64,000 nucleotides of DNA, taken from positions 14,162,085 through 14,226,084 of the forward strand of contig OY727103.1 in the NCBI GenBank assembly GCA_963402885.1, written 5' to 3'. Below, piece by piece: positions 32,981 to 46,300 of this stretch. Below the pieces are notes generated by a model. It ran no database searches. It was not told where the DNA came from and was given only the letters and a program-made list of their open reading frames with translations. Made by a program: the position numbers and the translations under genes. How positions within the stretch are numbered: position 1 is the stretch's first letter; each line of letters starts with the position of its first letter. Source of the DNA: Antedon bifida. Its lineage: Eukaryota > Echinodermata > Crinoidea > Comatulida > Antedonidae.

Positions 32981-33162
32981 ACGTGAACGCGATTGGTTGA
33001 AACTGCATCACATGACTACTGCCGCGAGGATCGTAAATCGTATATTTCCCCGAGTATCGTGTCCCTGTCATTAAACATATAAAATCCAATCATTTCTCGA
33101 GTACGATGATATGACTGTGTAATTTTCGTGTGGCAACACTCGCGTTTGGCGATAAATAAACA

Positions 33163-33248
33163 AAAGTCATCTACTGAGAGTTGAACTTCCGATGATTAGT
33201 CCACACCATCACGAGACAACGTTCTATCCGCTGCGCCACGCAACTTGC
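33163..33248 (-). repeat. tRNA-like sequence (pseudogene or SINE head)
   Basis: The minus strand has TGGCGCAGCGGATAGAACG, an A-box match, and GTTCAACTC as a weak B box about 40 bases later. The acceptor arms do not pair convincingly, so it is not a functional tRNA. Confidence 0.4.
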
Positions 33249-33824
33249 TTGAATAAATTAATCAACTAAACTATTTAAACTATGCATACATGTGCCCTCA
33301 TTTGTTATTAGTCCTCTCTAGACGCAATGAAAGACTGTTTGTGATTGGTTAATACTCACGGTAGTAACCTGCTACGCGAAGTGCGTAACATCCGGTGATT
33401 CAGCTCCTTAAAGATGAATTATTATTTATTCGGCCTACCTATTATTAATAATGTAGGCTTATTGATGGAAATTCTTCCTCGGCCTAAGTGAATATTTTAT
33501 TGCCAAGGAATCATTAATTAGTAATTATCTGTAACATAAGGTGAATGCAACAACGCCTAACTAGGCAGGCTTATTACATAAAGGAGGCTTAGGCCTAGCT
33601 AAATATTACCCCCAGTAGATATTCAACTTGTTGTTGGCTATATAATATAACAGATATAGCCTTTTATATCGGTAAAATATAATATTTGACACTCCCTCGG
33701 GAATGATATTTTGTTCACGGAACATTCATATTCAACCAAATTCCAAAATTTCCAATCTTTTTTATCATAAACTCATGTTCTTAAAACAAAATTCCGAAAT
33801 TGAATTAAAATTTTTTTCTCTTCT

Positions 33825-35240
33825 TTTTTTTTTGGTTTTTTTTTTTGTGTTTTTTTTGTGTTTTTTTTGTTTTTGTTTTTGTTTTTTGTTTTTTAAACAA
33901 AAGATAATAAAAAACTAAAAATAATGTCCTTGGACAAAATTAAAGAAACTGAAAGTAATGTCAAATGCACAAATAAAACTAAATTTCTTGGAACAAAAGA
34001 AAAATAAAATGAAAATATAAGTGAACATAAGAGAAAAACTAAAAGAAATTATATAATAAATAAATCAGCCACGGAGTATACTACCTTAACAGCTGGACGC
34101 AAATACTGCACCAAGAAGAAGATGCCGCTATATGATTTCATCCTTTTGGTCGAAATCCACCCAGAATAAATAAACAAGGAAAGGAATACAACAAAAAAAG
34201 GGCCAGCACCAAAATCATAAACAAAAGGGAAGGAACAAATAAATAAAATAAGACCAGCAAAAGAAAAAAATAAACAAACTAAGGAACAAATAAATCAATA
34301 AACAAAAAACGACCAGCAAAAAAAAAAAAAAAAAGAACAAATAAATAAATAAAAAAAGACCAGCAAAAAAGAACAAAGGAAAAAATAAATCAATAAATAA
34401 AAAAACGACCAGCAAAAAAAAATAAAAAAGGAGGAATAAATAAATATATAAAAAAGACCAGCAAAAAAAACAAAGGAAAAAATAAATCAATAAACAAAAA
34501 AACGACCAGCAACAAAAAAAAAAACAAACAAAAGGAACAAATAAATCAATAAGCAAAAAAATGACCAGCAAAAAAAAGAAAAAAAGAACAAATAAATAAA
34601 TAAAAAAAGACCAGCAAAAAAAACAAAGGGAAAAATAAATCAATAAATAAAAAAATACCAGCAACAAATAAAAACAAAGGGAAAAATAAATCAATAAATA
34701 AAAAAACGACCAGAAAAAAACTAAGGAACAAATAAATCAATAAGCAAAAAAATGACCACCAAATCATAATAAAAAGGAACAAATAAATAAGTAAAAAATG
34801 GGACTAGAAAAAAAAAAACAAAAGGAGGAAATAAATAAATAAACAAAAAATGATTACCACCAAATTATACAAAAAAAGGAATAAATAAATAAAAAAATCA
34901 CCACCACATTATAAAGGAAAGAATATGAAAAGAAACAAAAAAAGTCCGCCACTAAATCATAAACAAAAGAAGGAACATTAAAATAAACAACAAAGAAATG
35001 CACAACAAAACAAATTTACCACCAAATCATAAACAATAGAAGGAACACTAGAATAGACAACAAAGAAAGAACAAAATAAACAACAAAGATCCACCAAAAA
35101 AATCATAAACAAAAGAAGAAACATAAGTATAAACAACATAGAAAGAACAAAATAAACAACAAATAAAGTATCAAGTAACAAATCATTAAAAAAAAGGAAC
35201 AACAAAATAAACAGAAATTAAAAAAGAAAATAAAGCCTGT
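33825..35240 (+). repeat. A-rich minisatellite grown on a decayed SIM-family copy
   Basis: 34,068-34,160 still matches the start of exon 2 (CAGCCACGGAGTATAC, then TTTCATCCTTTTGGTCGAAA). From 34,190 to about 34,850 units of roughly 55-65 bp repeat GACCAGCAA embedded in A-rich AAATAAATCAATAAA. GACCAGCAA is also the core of the 18-bp codon repeat for PRPATP in the intact gene. Near 34,902 CACCACCACATT matches the next part of the gene, so the block is roughly collinear with it. Long open frames on the minus strand here are artefacts of A-richness. Confidence 0.6.
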
Positions 35241-35679
35241 GACCAGCAGTGTTGTTTAAAGGAATGTTATTAAAATAACAATATTCTGCATACTGTACTA
35301 TATTTCTGGTTTATTTTGTGATTGTTATTATTCAGGTAGTTATGTAAAAATAAACACAGTTCGATCAATATTATCTGAATTTCCATTTTGTAAAGGAACA
35401 TTCCTCATTTCTATATTAAAAATGCTTTTGGTAATTTACCAATTTAATATTACTATTTTATCATTGGTTAATGCTTTTGTCTACCATAAATGTGTTTTAC
35501 CCTGTTTGAACAAACTGGTCAAGTAACCATTTTGTGGCTGTCATTGATTGTTCCATAGGTAAATAAATTACACATTATTTTTAACTAAATAGAATTGTGT
35601 TTTTACTGTAGTCTAACAGTAATGGTTAATGTTTGGCCACAGACTGAAAAAAAATTTTTTTTAAAATAAGGAAAAAAAT

Positions 35680-35800
35680 AAAAACCCATATGGAAATAAA
35701 AGGTACATAGACGTTTAGAGCCACTAGATATTTAAAAATCCAAAAAGGGATGATTATACAAAAGGTAAGCGAAACGTGAATAGAGGAAATTTATGAACTA
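35680..35800 (+). pseudogene. Highly decayed SIM-family fragment
   Basis: CCCATATGG, then GACGTTTAGAGCCACTAGAT and GGGATGATTATACAAAAGGTA, follow the order of the aromatic domain (VPYGFN to YERYGE) with many changes. It is collinear with the relic at 34.07 kb. Confidence 0.5.
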
Positions 35801-35919
35801 ATTGGTACAAAACCATAATTATGCTTTCTCTTTGTGCAGGGAAAGCTATCTGCAATATTTTGTAAAAATGCAAGTTGGATTGTGGTTTACTGTAGCAAAT
35901 TTACTTTAGCAGAAGATGG

Positions 35920-36280
35920 TTTGTACACATTTTTGTACATGTACATTTTTGTACACATTTTTGTACTACATGTACATTTTTGTACATTTTGTACATAAAA
36001 AAACATAGCCGTGAGAATGGCTATTTACAATGATCTTAGTTCATAAATTCCCTCTATTCTTTACCTCACTAGATCAGATGTGCAATAGGAGATGAAGTTG
36101 GCCTGCAACCGATAGAAGCAACAAAAACAAAACAAACAAAAATGAAAAACAAAAATAAATAAATAAATTTAAAAAAAAAGAAACTAAAAAAAAAGAAACA
36201 AAAAAAAGAAATAATAAAAAAAAAGAAACAAAAAAAAAAAAAAAATAATAAAAAAAAAAAAAAAAAAAAAAAAATTGAGA
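35920..36280. repeat. Low-complexity tracts
   Basis: A GTACATTTTT repeat at 35,925-35,998 and long A-runs at 36,120-36,275. No gene. Confidence 0.8.
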
Positions 36281-36949
36281 TGCACAAAGAAAATATATGG
36301 ATATTACTATCCATTAAAATGAAGAGAGTTGGATCCCAGATGAGTTAGATCAAATGGACCACAGATGAATTTGATCTCAGATGGTAACCAGTAACTCTGC
36401 TTCAACCCGCAATAATGCACTGGTTAAAAAACAAGAAGAGTTCAAGGTAGCTTAAACTACCACATGAAAGATGGGTAAATAGAAAACTGAACTGAACAAT
36501 CCAGGAACAAAAAACATGGGGCAAGTCTACATTTAATAATTAAAGGTTATAATGTATTTAGTCACAATTCAGGAAAAATAAATCATGAACAATCATTCAT
36601 ATAAATATTTGTTATACTTTGATTTTTCAATGTTGTTGAACCATACTGATGCGAAATCACTGCCAAGGAAGCGTTATTATAGGAAAAAAATGAGTGGCAA
36701 TTTTGATAAATGTAAGAAAAATATATTTATATTGAAATGGATTGAAAACTTTGTTTTATAAATAATGTGATCATTTTCCATTTAATATTTCAATAAAGTG
36801 ATTATTCAAGGTTTATGAAAATTATGATGTAAATGAGAGGACATCAGATTAAATTTAGCAATGTTCACCATATGTAGGCCCTGTCGCGTCCGCGATACTG
36901 ATCTGCCTCGATTTTGTTATAAATGCTAAGATCTTGTGTGGATTGTACG

Positions 36950-37445
36950 AGAAGCTTTTAAACCATCTTTTTGCTCATGTGCACCATCACTGACTTCATA
37001 TCCAGGAGACTGTCTATTCATTCCATAGTATATTACTGGCAACTACAACAGTTTCTGTCAATACCAAATTATTCTTCTTCAAACTGAGCTGCTTAATAAT
37101 CAGTATTACTGGTACCTTGGAGTTGATCTGCACAGCTTTCTGAATGTAAAATAAACTGGCCAACAAAGGTTTCTGTCAATACCAAATACTTTAGTGTTTT
37201 TTCCTTAGAACAAACCATCAAAAGGCTGAGCTGCTAAAATTTGACATAATCAGTATTACTGGTAAACTGTCAATACCAAATGCTTAATAGTTCTCTTTTC
37301 CAAAGGATGTCCCAACAACCTGAGCTGCTTAAATTACACAAAATCTGGACTACTTGTTGATTTGCACAGCTCTTTGAATAAAAGTAAACTGGACAATAAA
37401 GGTTTCTGTCAATACCAAACGTCTGATCAACCCGAGCTGCTTCAT
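36950..37445. repeat. Degenerate tandem repeat, about 95-135 bp unit
   Basis: TTTCTGTCAATACCAAA or its shortened form recurs at about 37,049, 37,171, 37,267 and 37,400, each followed by CTGAGCTGCTTAA-type sequence. Non-coding. Confidence 0.7.
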
Positions 37446-37449
37446 CTGG

Positions 37450-38550
37450 TACACATACACTTTGGTATTTTGCAAGGCTGGTTGGTTTTTTTTTAACCAT
37501 AAAAATCAAATTACACATTACAGTACATGTGTTTTTTAAGCAAATTAGTCCAGTGTATTTAAAATTCAGTTTTTTAACTTTTAACTTCTCATCAATGTTA
37601 GCGAATTGGAGTACATACAGCATCTTGTCATAAATTTGAATGTACTTAATTGTTCTTTCATATTCAACAATTGTACAAAACAGGATTTATGCACAAATAA
37701 CAGATTGAGTAAAAGTTTCTCTTTTGTACAAATTTCAAAAGATATACATTGGAAATTAGCAGATAGTAATTTAAAATTTTGGAAGAAACAGGGCGAGCTA
37801 ATAATGGTATTAACTATTATTACCCTTTCATATCTGCAAATTTTAGAACAAGTATTAACATAATTTTGATCTCCCGATTTATTACATGTTTCCTTTCAAC
37901 AATCGCAAACCTTGTGAAATATTTGGAGTGCTATTTGATAATTATACATGGACGGTTAAATACCAGGGCAATTACACGTCATGCACAGTAAAAACTGAAC
38001 AAAACCAGGTCTCTCGCTAGTGTGTTTTTATGCCTTCACGCTATGTAAACCTGGTTTAAAGTTGTTTACATACTGTTACTCTTTGCAGATGTGAAAGGGT
38101 ATGGTGAACTTTTGCCAGTACACAACTGGATTTTGTTGAGGATTTTTTTGGTCAAATATTAATGTACATATTCTATAAAACAAAGTTTAAAACCTTAGTG
38201 AAAATGACATTTACCGAGTAGGCCTTGTGGTGAAGATTGTGAATGCTTGCATACGAAGGAGGAGGCCCTAATGTACCATATTATATGAAATGAGAGACAC
38301 CCTGAAATGTCTAAAAACACAAAATGGGAGTTGTCAGATAGCATTTATCAAATGAATCACTTGAAAATGGTGGTTGCTTGGGGTTAAAAACGGTACTATG
38401 GCTTTTTGTTTTGTCAAACAACATTGAAATAATCAAAGTTATAATACATATATAGTAAATAACCGCTTATTATATTTTCCAGATCAATAACCTTAAAAAC
38501 TTCCTATTGTAAACAGATTATTTCTGGGATAGTACATTAGATGTACAATA
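37450..38550. other. No gene recognised
   Basis: AT-rich with short unrelated open frames (37,606-37,863 and others). Nothing supported. Confidence 0.4.
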
Positions 38551-38763
38551 AGAAGAAGAAGACTGGCATTTGCTGGACACTGTCTTCGCAATAAAGAAGA
38601 AATTATTTCAGATGTTTTGCTGAGGCAGCCAAAAGATGGGCTTGCAAAACAAGGGAGGCCAGCACTCACGTACATTGATGTACTAGAGGCGGATACTGGT
38701 ATGCAGAGAGAGGAACTGGCTGTCACAATGGCAGATAGGAAGTTAAGGAGGAATCAGGGCTAG
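38551..38763 (+). pseudogene. LINE reverse transcriptase C-terminal fragment
   Basis: An open frame of 70 codons with RRRRLAFAGHCLRNKEEIIS, GRPALTYIDVLEADTG and a final MADRKLRRNQG stop. This is the typical tail of an RTE-like LINE polyprotein, 5'-truncated. The apparent minus-strand ORF here is its shadow. Confidence 0.65.
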
Positions 38764-40330
38764 TAAGTAACTACATTAGATGTTACCAAATTAACTTGAT
38801 CAGGAAAACCTCAACAATTTTGTTTTGGTAAGAATGGAAACATTGGTTTACATGAATATTTATTTAGAATTCTAATAAAGTAGATCAAACAGACCATGGA
38901 ACAAATGGAGGCTGGGGTCAATTTATTATGTCTCTGGGTTTTAGGATCAAGAAAGGATATGTTGTAATGTACTGTAGAGATATAAGGTTTTGAATAAAGA
39001 GAACACCAAAAGTAGGCCTATATGCAGCATAACTTTTAAGGCCAGAATTGGACTATAAGTCATCTTAGCACTAACAAGGAACATAGACCATCATCCTCAA
39101 ATTGAGGGATAGCCAAGAAGAAGGAGGAGAAGGAATACTGTATATGATTATAATTTTGATATCATATACATCCAACTATAAAGTTACCATTTGAGGAAAG
39201 ATAGTGAAGTTCATAGCAGTACTATAAGCAATTTCCAGCTCATACAGTACATACTCAAGTAACATGTCACCATTATGCTAATGATTAACAAATGTGTTGA
39301 GACAAGGAGTATAAACAATAAAAGATTACCATCTGATAACACAATGTTTATGATCTAACTGTTGGAAATAACTGCAGAATAGTGGAAATAGCTTTTCAAT
39401 CAAATTAACAACTTTTTTTAAAACCACATTCAAATGCAAGTGCCACAATAGAGTGGTAAAATGTCACAAATGTGGTAGTAAATGTGGTATTGGCATTCAA
39501 TATCAGTCGACATAGTGGACATACAAATTGATATTTCAAAGTGTATTACAAGTGTTTAGGTTAATCAATGTTTTTATTTCAATTTTTAGAGAACTATCCA
39601 ATACAGTTTTAGCTGCAAATTTGAATAATTTCTAGTTGAAATATTAATGTACAGTAATCAAAGATAACCTTATAGTAATTATGACAACAAAATCAATCAC
39701 ACATGAGCATGAGTTAGACTTGGTAGAGTGTGATATTCTTTTTCATTGTCTTGTCTAATTCTCTTTTACAAATAATATAACACTATATTGAAAATTATAG
39801 AATATTAACATGTGTAATAATGTATATACACTTGTTACAACTACAGAAGGTATGTTTTTGAAAACAGAGACAAGATTAAAATAAAAAAAAAGGAATCCAA
39901 TAATTCTAATTTAGTGATCTTAGTTTTCTAAAGATACAGGGCTAGAAATTATAATTCGCTAATATGTTAATTCGGCAATAAAGAAATGCACATTTTTAAA
40001 TTTATATATACAGTAAACTGTAAAAAAGTTTTATTGGTATCTAGAGTTGATTCAAGATTTTCAAGATTCAAGAAATTTTATTGGTCCACTTAAAATGAAA
40101 ACTCATCTTGCTTGGCAGAATCAAAAGAAAAAGGTAATCTGTGATTTTTTTTAATGAAGTGGGAAGGTGGTAGAGCGCCACATCAAGATTTAGATACCTT
40201 TACAGCAGTCATACTAATCTACGACTGGTACCACACTGAATAGAATTGTGAATTCATAATTTAAATATTTTAATTTGAACTTGGTATAGTATTCTTTTTT
40301 TTTTTTCATTCATGTCATATTTTTGTAGTG
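38764..40330. other. AT-rich spacer with no gene recognised
   Basis: No coding signal. At 40,059-40,104 the sequence AAATTTTATTGGTCCACTTAAAAT is mirrored, in inverse, near 52,605-52,650 and may be a LINE 3' end. Confidence 0.4.
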
Positions 40331-40334
40331 CTAT

Positions 40335-43300
40335 TTAAATAAATACGGTAATATATTTTACAGAAATTGTTTTGCATATATATTATTTTGTATGTTAAAA
40401 TATTTTGGGAAACTTTTGGGAAGATGAAAATGTGGGTGGAGGTGTGGTGTTGAGGAGAGGGTTGAAGAGAAAGATGGGTATTCAAAGTTAAAGAAGATTC
40501 AGGGGTAATAAATCATGAAAGGCCAGATATGTTGCCATTGGTGAATAAAGAATGGTAATGTATAGGCCAGATATCTTGCAAAGGCCTGGGATTACGGCAA
40601 GGTTGAAGGCATTGAATATCATGACAATTTTATCTTCATGCCCCCAAAGTTAACAAGATATATCTGTCACAGGCAGAGGGTTTTGAGATCACAGCAGAAA
40701 TGGGAATAAATTAGTGTACCGGTAATTTAATTTGACCTTGGTCATATTATTCTTTATATTCATAACATACCGTATTTATTTGAAGAAACATTTCTTGTTC
40801 AGTGGGTTTTTAAGGGGGGAGGGGGGGTGTTATTTGAAGGTGGCGTCTATTTGGGGGAGGCATTTATTTGTTTTGTGTGTAAAGTGGTAACATGTATAAT
40901 CAATTAGATATGAAAAAATTAATATCACTGATAAAATACAGTAAACAATGCATGAAAATGCTTGTTAAATTGTAGATGCTAATCAATGAATTCTACTACA
41001 TATAGAAATGTGTTGTAATACAATATTTTGTGTATATGGATGATGTGAATATATAATATTTTGTCACTGAATGAATGATGTTCTATGGCAAGGGGGTGGG
41101 GGGGGGGAGAAGAGGTTCAATTATTCGAGAGAGCGTTTATTCAAATAATTGACTATCATGCAACTTTTATCTTCATGCCCCAAAGAGGAGATATATCTCA
41201 CAGAAAGAGGGTTTTGAAATCCCCGAAATGGGAATAAATTAGTGTACCATTTAAATAAATCTATATATAGCCTCAAACAATCTGAGAGAACTGGAACAAA
41301 ATGCTCTGTTAACACAGAATTCATAATGGTTTTAACCAAAATTCAAATACAAGAAAAATGTGTTTATTATCATAATATGGGTAGATGACTCAATCATAAA
41401 AGTAGTGACACAACCTTGATAAAAATGTTTAAGGGTCATTCTTCAGTAAGTATCTAACTTTTTTTTTTACTTTAAAAATTTATTTTCAGATAAATGAACA
41501 TGTATTATACCCCTTTTACACCACCAGCAAAAATGCGGCGTTGATCCAGAATATTGTTTCTAGTGCTATTTATAACATACCGTATTTATATGAATAAACG
41601 TTCAGAAGGGTTTTTAGGGGGCAGGGGAGGGGGAGGGTTTATTTAAAGGTGGCGTTTATTCGGGGGAGGCATTTATTTTTTGTGTGTGTAAAATGGTAAC
41701 ATGTATAATCAATTAGATATGAAAAAATGAATATCACTAATAAAATACAGTAAACAATGCATGAAAATGCTTGTTAAATTGTAGATGCTAATCAATGAAT
41801 TCTACTACAAATAGAAATGTGTTGTAATACAATATTTTGTGTATATGGATGATGTGAATATATAATATTTTGTATGAATGAATGATGTTCTATGGCGAGG
41901 GGGGTGGGAGGGAAGAGGAGGATTAATTATTCGAGAGAGCGTTTATTCAAATAAATACGGTAAAATATTTCACACAAATTGTTATTTAATATTTTTTTGC
42001 TTTGCATATATATTATTTTGTATGTTAAAATATTTAATATGTTTGTTTTAAGTTGTTTTTTCAAATCATTCAAGTTTTGTGATATGGTTTTTATCATAGT
42101 TTTTCTTAAGATTGTTATAAATATAATATTTTATTTTTAAACAACAACCCAAAAACTGTTAGGAAAGTAGTAAACTCTAAAATGGGTGAAAACAAGCTAT
42201 GGAAGATGAAATGTCATTTCTAAAGCAACACTTTCGACATAATTGAACTACCAGAGTGTCAAAGTCCAGTGATGTGAGGATGTGAGGGTGGGAAGGAGGG
42301 GAGGGGGGTGTTCCTGGGGTTGAGGGAAAGGGTTGGAGAGAAAGATGGGTATTCAAAGTTAAAGAAGATTCAGGGGTAATAAATCATGAAAGGCCAGATA
42401 TATTGCCATTGGTGAATAAAGAATAATAATAATGTAAGGCCAGATATGTTGCAAAGGCCTAGGATAAAGCAAGATCGAAGGCATTGACTATCATGCAACT
42501 TTTATCTTCATGCCCCAAAGATGAGATATATCTCACAGGAAGAGGGTTTTGAGATCCCAGAAATCGGAATAAATTAATGTACCGCTTAAATAAATCTATA
42601 TGGCCTCAAACAATCCGGGAGAACTGGAACAAAATGCTCCGTGAACATAATAAACATAAGAAAAATGTACTTATTATCATAATATGGGTAGATGACTAAC
42701 ATCGTCAGTAGTAACACAACCTTGACAAATATGTTAAAAACTTTTTTTTTACTTTAAAAGTTTATTTTCGGATAAATGAACATGTATTATACCCCTTTTA
42801 CACAACCAGCAAAAATGCGGCGTTGATCCGGAATATTGTTTCTAGTGCTATTTATAACATACCGTATTTATTTGAATACGCGTTTATTGTTCAGAAGGGT
42901 ATTTAGGGGGCGGGGGGTGGGGAGGGTTTACTCAAAGGTGGCGTTTATTCGGAGCAGGCATTTATTTTTTGTGTGTGTAAAATGGTAACATGTATAATCA
43001 ATTAGATATGAAAAAATTAATATCACTGATAAAATACAGTAAACAATGCATGAAAATGCTTGTTAAATTGTAGAACATGCTAATCAATGAATTCTACTAC
43101 ATATAGAAATGTGTTGTAATACAATATTTTGTGTATATGGATGATGTGAATATATAATATTTTGTATGAATGAATGATGTTCTATGGCGAGAGGGCTGGG
43201 GGGGGGGGGTGGGGAGGAGGTTTAATTATTCAAGAGAGCGTTTATTCAAATAAATACGGTAAAATATTTCACAAAAATTGTAATTTAATATTTTTTTGCT

Positions 43301-46300
43301 TTGCATATATACTATTTTGTATGTTTAAATATTTAATATGTTTGTTTTAAGTTGTTTTTTTCGAATCATTCAAGTTTTGTGATATGGATTTTATCATAGT
43401 TTTTCTTAAGATTGTTATATATATAATATTTTATTTTTAAACAACAACCCAAAAACTGTTAAGAAAGTAGTAAACTCTAAAATGGGTGAAAACAAGCTAT
43501 GGAAGATGAAATGTCATTTCTAAAGCAACACTTTCGACATAATTGAACTACCAGAGTGTCAAAGCCCAGTGATGTGAGGGTGGGAAGGAGGGGAGGGGGT
43601 GTTCCTGGGGTTGAGGGAAAGGGTTGGAGAGAAAGATGGGTATTCAAAGTTAAAGAAGATTCAGGGGTAATAAATCATGAAAGGCCTGATATGTTGCCAT
43701 TGGTGAATAAATAATAATAATAATAATATTGTAAGGCCAGATATGTTGCAAAGGCCTAGGATACAGCAAGATCGAAGGCATTGACTATCATGCAACTTTT
43801 ATCTTCATGCCCCAAAGATGAGATATATCTCACAGGAAGAGGGTTTTGAGATCCCAGAAATGGGGATAAATTAGTGTACCATTTAAATAAATCTATATAT
43901 AGCCTTAAACAATCTGGGAGAACGGAACAAAATGCTCCGTGAACACATGATTCATAATGGTTTTAACCAAAATTCAAATACAAGAAAAATGTGTTTATAT
44001 ATTATCATAATATGGGTAGATGACTCAATCATCGCCAGTAGTGACACAACCTTGTTAATGAAGAATGACCCTTAAACATTTTTAAGTGCCTAACTTTTTT
44101 TTTTATTTAAAAATTTATTTTCGGATAAATGAACATGTATTATACCCCTTTTACACAGCCAGCAAAAATGCGGTGTTGATCCGGAATATTGTTTCTAGTG
44201 CTATTTATAACATACCGTATTTATATGAATAAACGATCAGAAGGGAACTGGATCAAAATGCTCCATGAACATAATAAACATAAGAAAAATGTACTTATTA
44301 TCATAATATGTGTAGATGACTAACATCGTCAGTAGTGACACAACCTAGACAAATATGTTAAAACCTATTTTTTTACATTAAAAGTTTATTTTCGGATAAA
44401 TGAACATGTATTATACCCCTTTTACACCACCAGCAAAAATCCGGCGTTGATCGTTCAGAAGGGTTTTTAGGGGGCAGGGGAGGGGGAGGCATTTATTTTT
44501 TGTGTGTGTAAAATGGTAACATGTATAATCAATTAGATATGAAAAAATGAATATCACTAATAAAATACAGTAAACAATGCATGAAAATGCTTGTTAAATT
44601 GTAGATGCTAATCAATGAATTCTACTACAAATAGAAATGTGTTGTAATACAATATTTTGTGTATATGGATGATGTGAATATATAATATTTTGTATGAATG
44701 AATGATGTTCTATGGCGAGGGGGGTGGGAGGGAAGAGGAGGTTTAATTATTCAAGAGAGCGTTTATTCAAATAAATACGGTAAAATATTTCACACAAATT
44801 GTAATTTAATATTTTTTTGCTTTGCATATATACTATTTTGTATGCTAAAATATTTAATATGCTTGTTTTAAGTTGTTTTTTCAAATCATTCAAGTTTTGT
44901 GATATGGTTTTTATCATAGTTTTTCTTAAGATTGTTAAATCTTGTTTAAAAAACAACCCAAAAACTGTTAGGAAAATGGTAAACTCTAAAATGGGTGAAA
45001 ACAAGCTATGGAAGATGAAATGTCATTTCTAAAGCAACACTTTCGACATAATTGAACTACCAGAGTGTCAAAGTCCAGTGATGTGAGGATGTGAGGGTGG
45101 GAAGGAGGGGAGGGGGGTGTTCCTGGGGTTGAGGGGAAGGGTTGGAGAGAAAGATGGGTATTCAAAGTTAAAGATTCAGGGGTAATAAATCATGAAAGGC
45201 CAGATATGTTGCCATTGGTGAATAAAGAATAATAATAATGTAAGGCCAGATATGTTGCAAAGTCCTAGGATACAGCAAGATCGAAGGCATTGACTATCAT
45301 GCAACTTTTATCTTCATGCCCCAAAGATGAGATATATCTCACAGGAAGAGGGTTTTGAGATCCCAGAAATGGGAATAAATTAATGTACCGCTTAAATAAA
45401 TCTATATGGCCTCAAACAATCCGGGAGAACTGGAACAAAATGCTCCGTGAACATAATAAACATAAGAAAAATGTACTTATTATCATAATATGGGTAGATG
45501 ACTAACATCGTCAGTAGTAACACAACCTTGACAAATATGTTAAAAACTTTTTTTTTACTTTAAAAGTTTATTTTCGGATAAATGAACATGTATTATACCC
45601 CTTTTACACAACCAGCAAAAATGCGGCGTTGATCCGGAATATTGTTTCTAGTGCTATTTATAACATACCGTATTTATTTGAATACGCGTTTATTGTTCAG
45701 AAGGGTATTTAGGGGGCGGGGGGTGGGGAGGGTTTACTCAAAGGTGGCGTTTATTCGGAGCAGGCATTTATTTTTTGTGTGTGTAAAATGGTAACATGTA
45801 TAATCAATTAGATATGAAAAAATTAATATCACTGATAAAATACAGTAAACAATGCATGAAAATGCTTGTTAAATTGTAGAACATGCTAATCAATGAATTC
45901 TACTACATATAGAAATGTGTTGTAATACAATATTTTGTGTATATGGATGATGTGAATATATAATATTTTGTATGAATGAATGATGTTCTATGGCGAGAGG
46001 GCTGGGGGGGGGGGGGGTGGGGAGGAGGTTTAATTATTCAAGAGAGCGTTTATTCAAATAAATACGGTAAAATATTTCACAAAAATTGTAATTTAATATT
46101 TTTTTGCTTTGCATATATACTATTTTGTATGTTTAAATATTTAATATGTTTGTTTTAAGTTGTTTTTTTCGAATCATTCAAGTTTTGTGATATGGATTTT
46201 ATCATAGTTTTTCTTAAGATTGTTATATATATAATATTTTATTTTTAAACAACAACCCAAAAACTGTTAAGAAAGTAGTAAACTCTAAAATGGGTGAAAA

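Noticed and set aside
33163..33248. Functional tRNA gene
   Set aside because: A and B boxes are partial and the acceptor stem does not pair.
34215..35205. Long minus-strand Phe/Leu-rich ORFs that look like membrane proteins
   Set aside because: They read the A-rich minisatellite backwards; composition alone explains the hydrophobicity.
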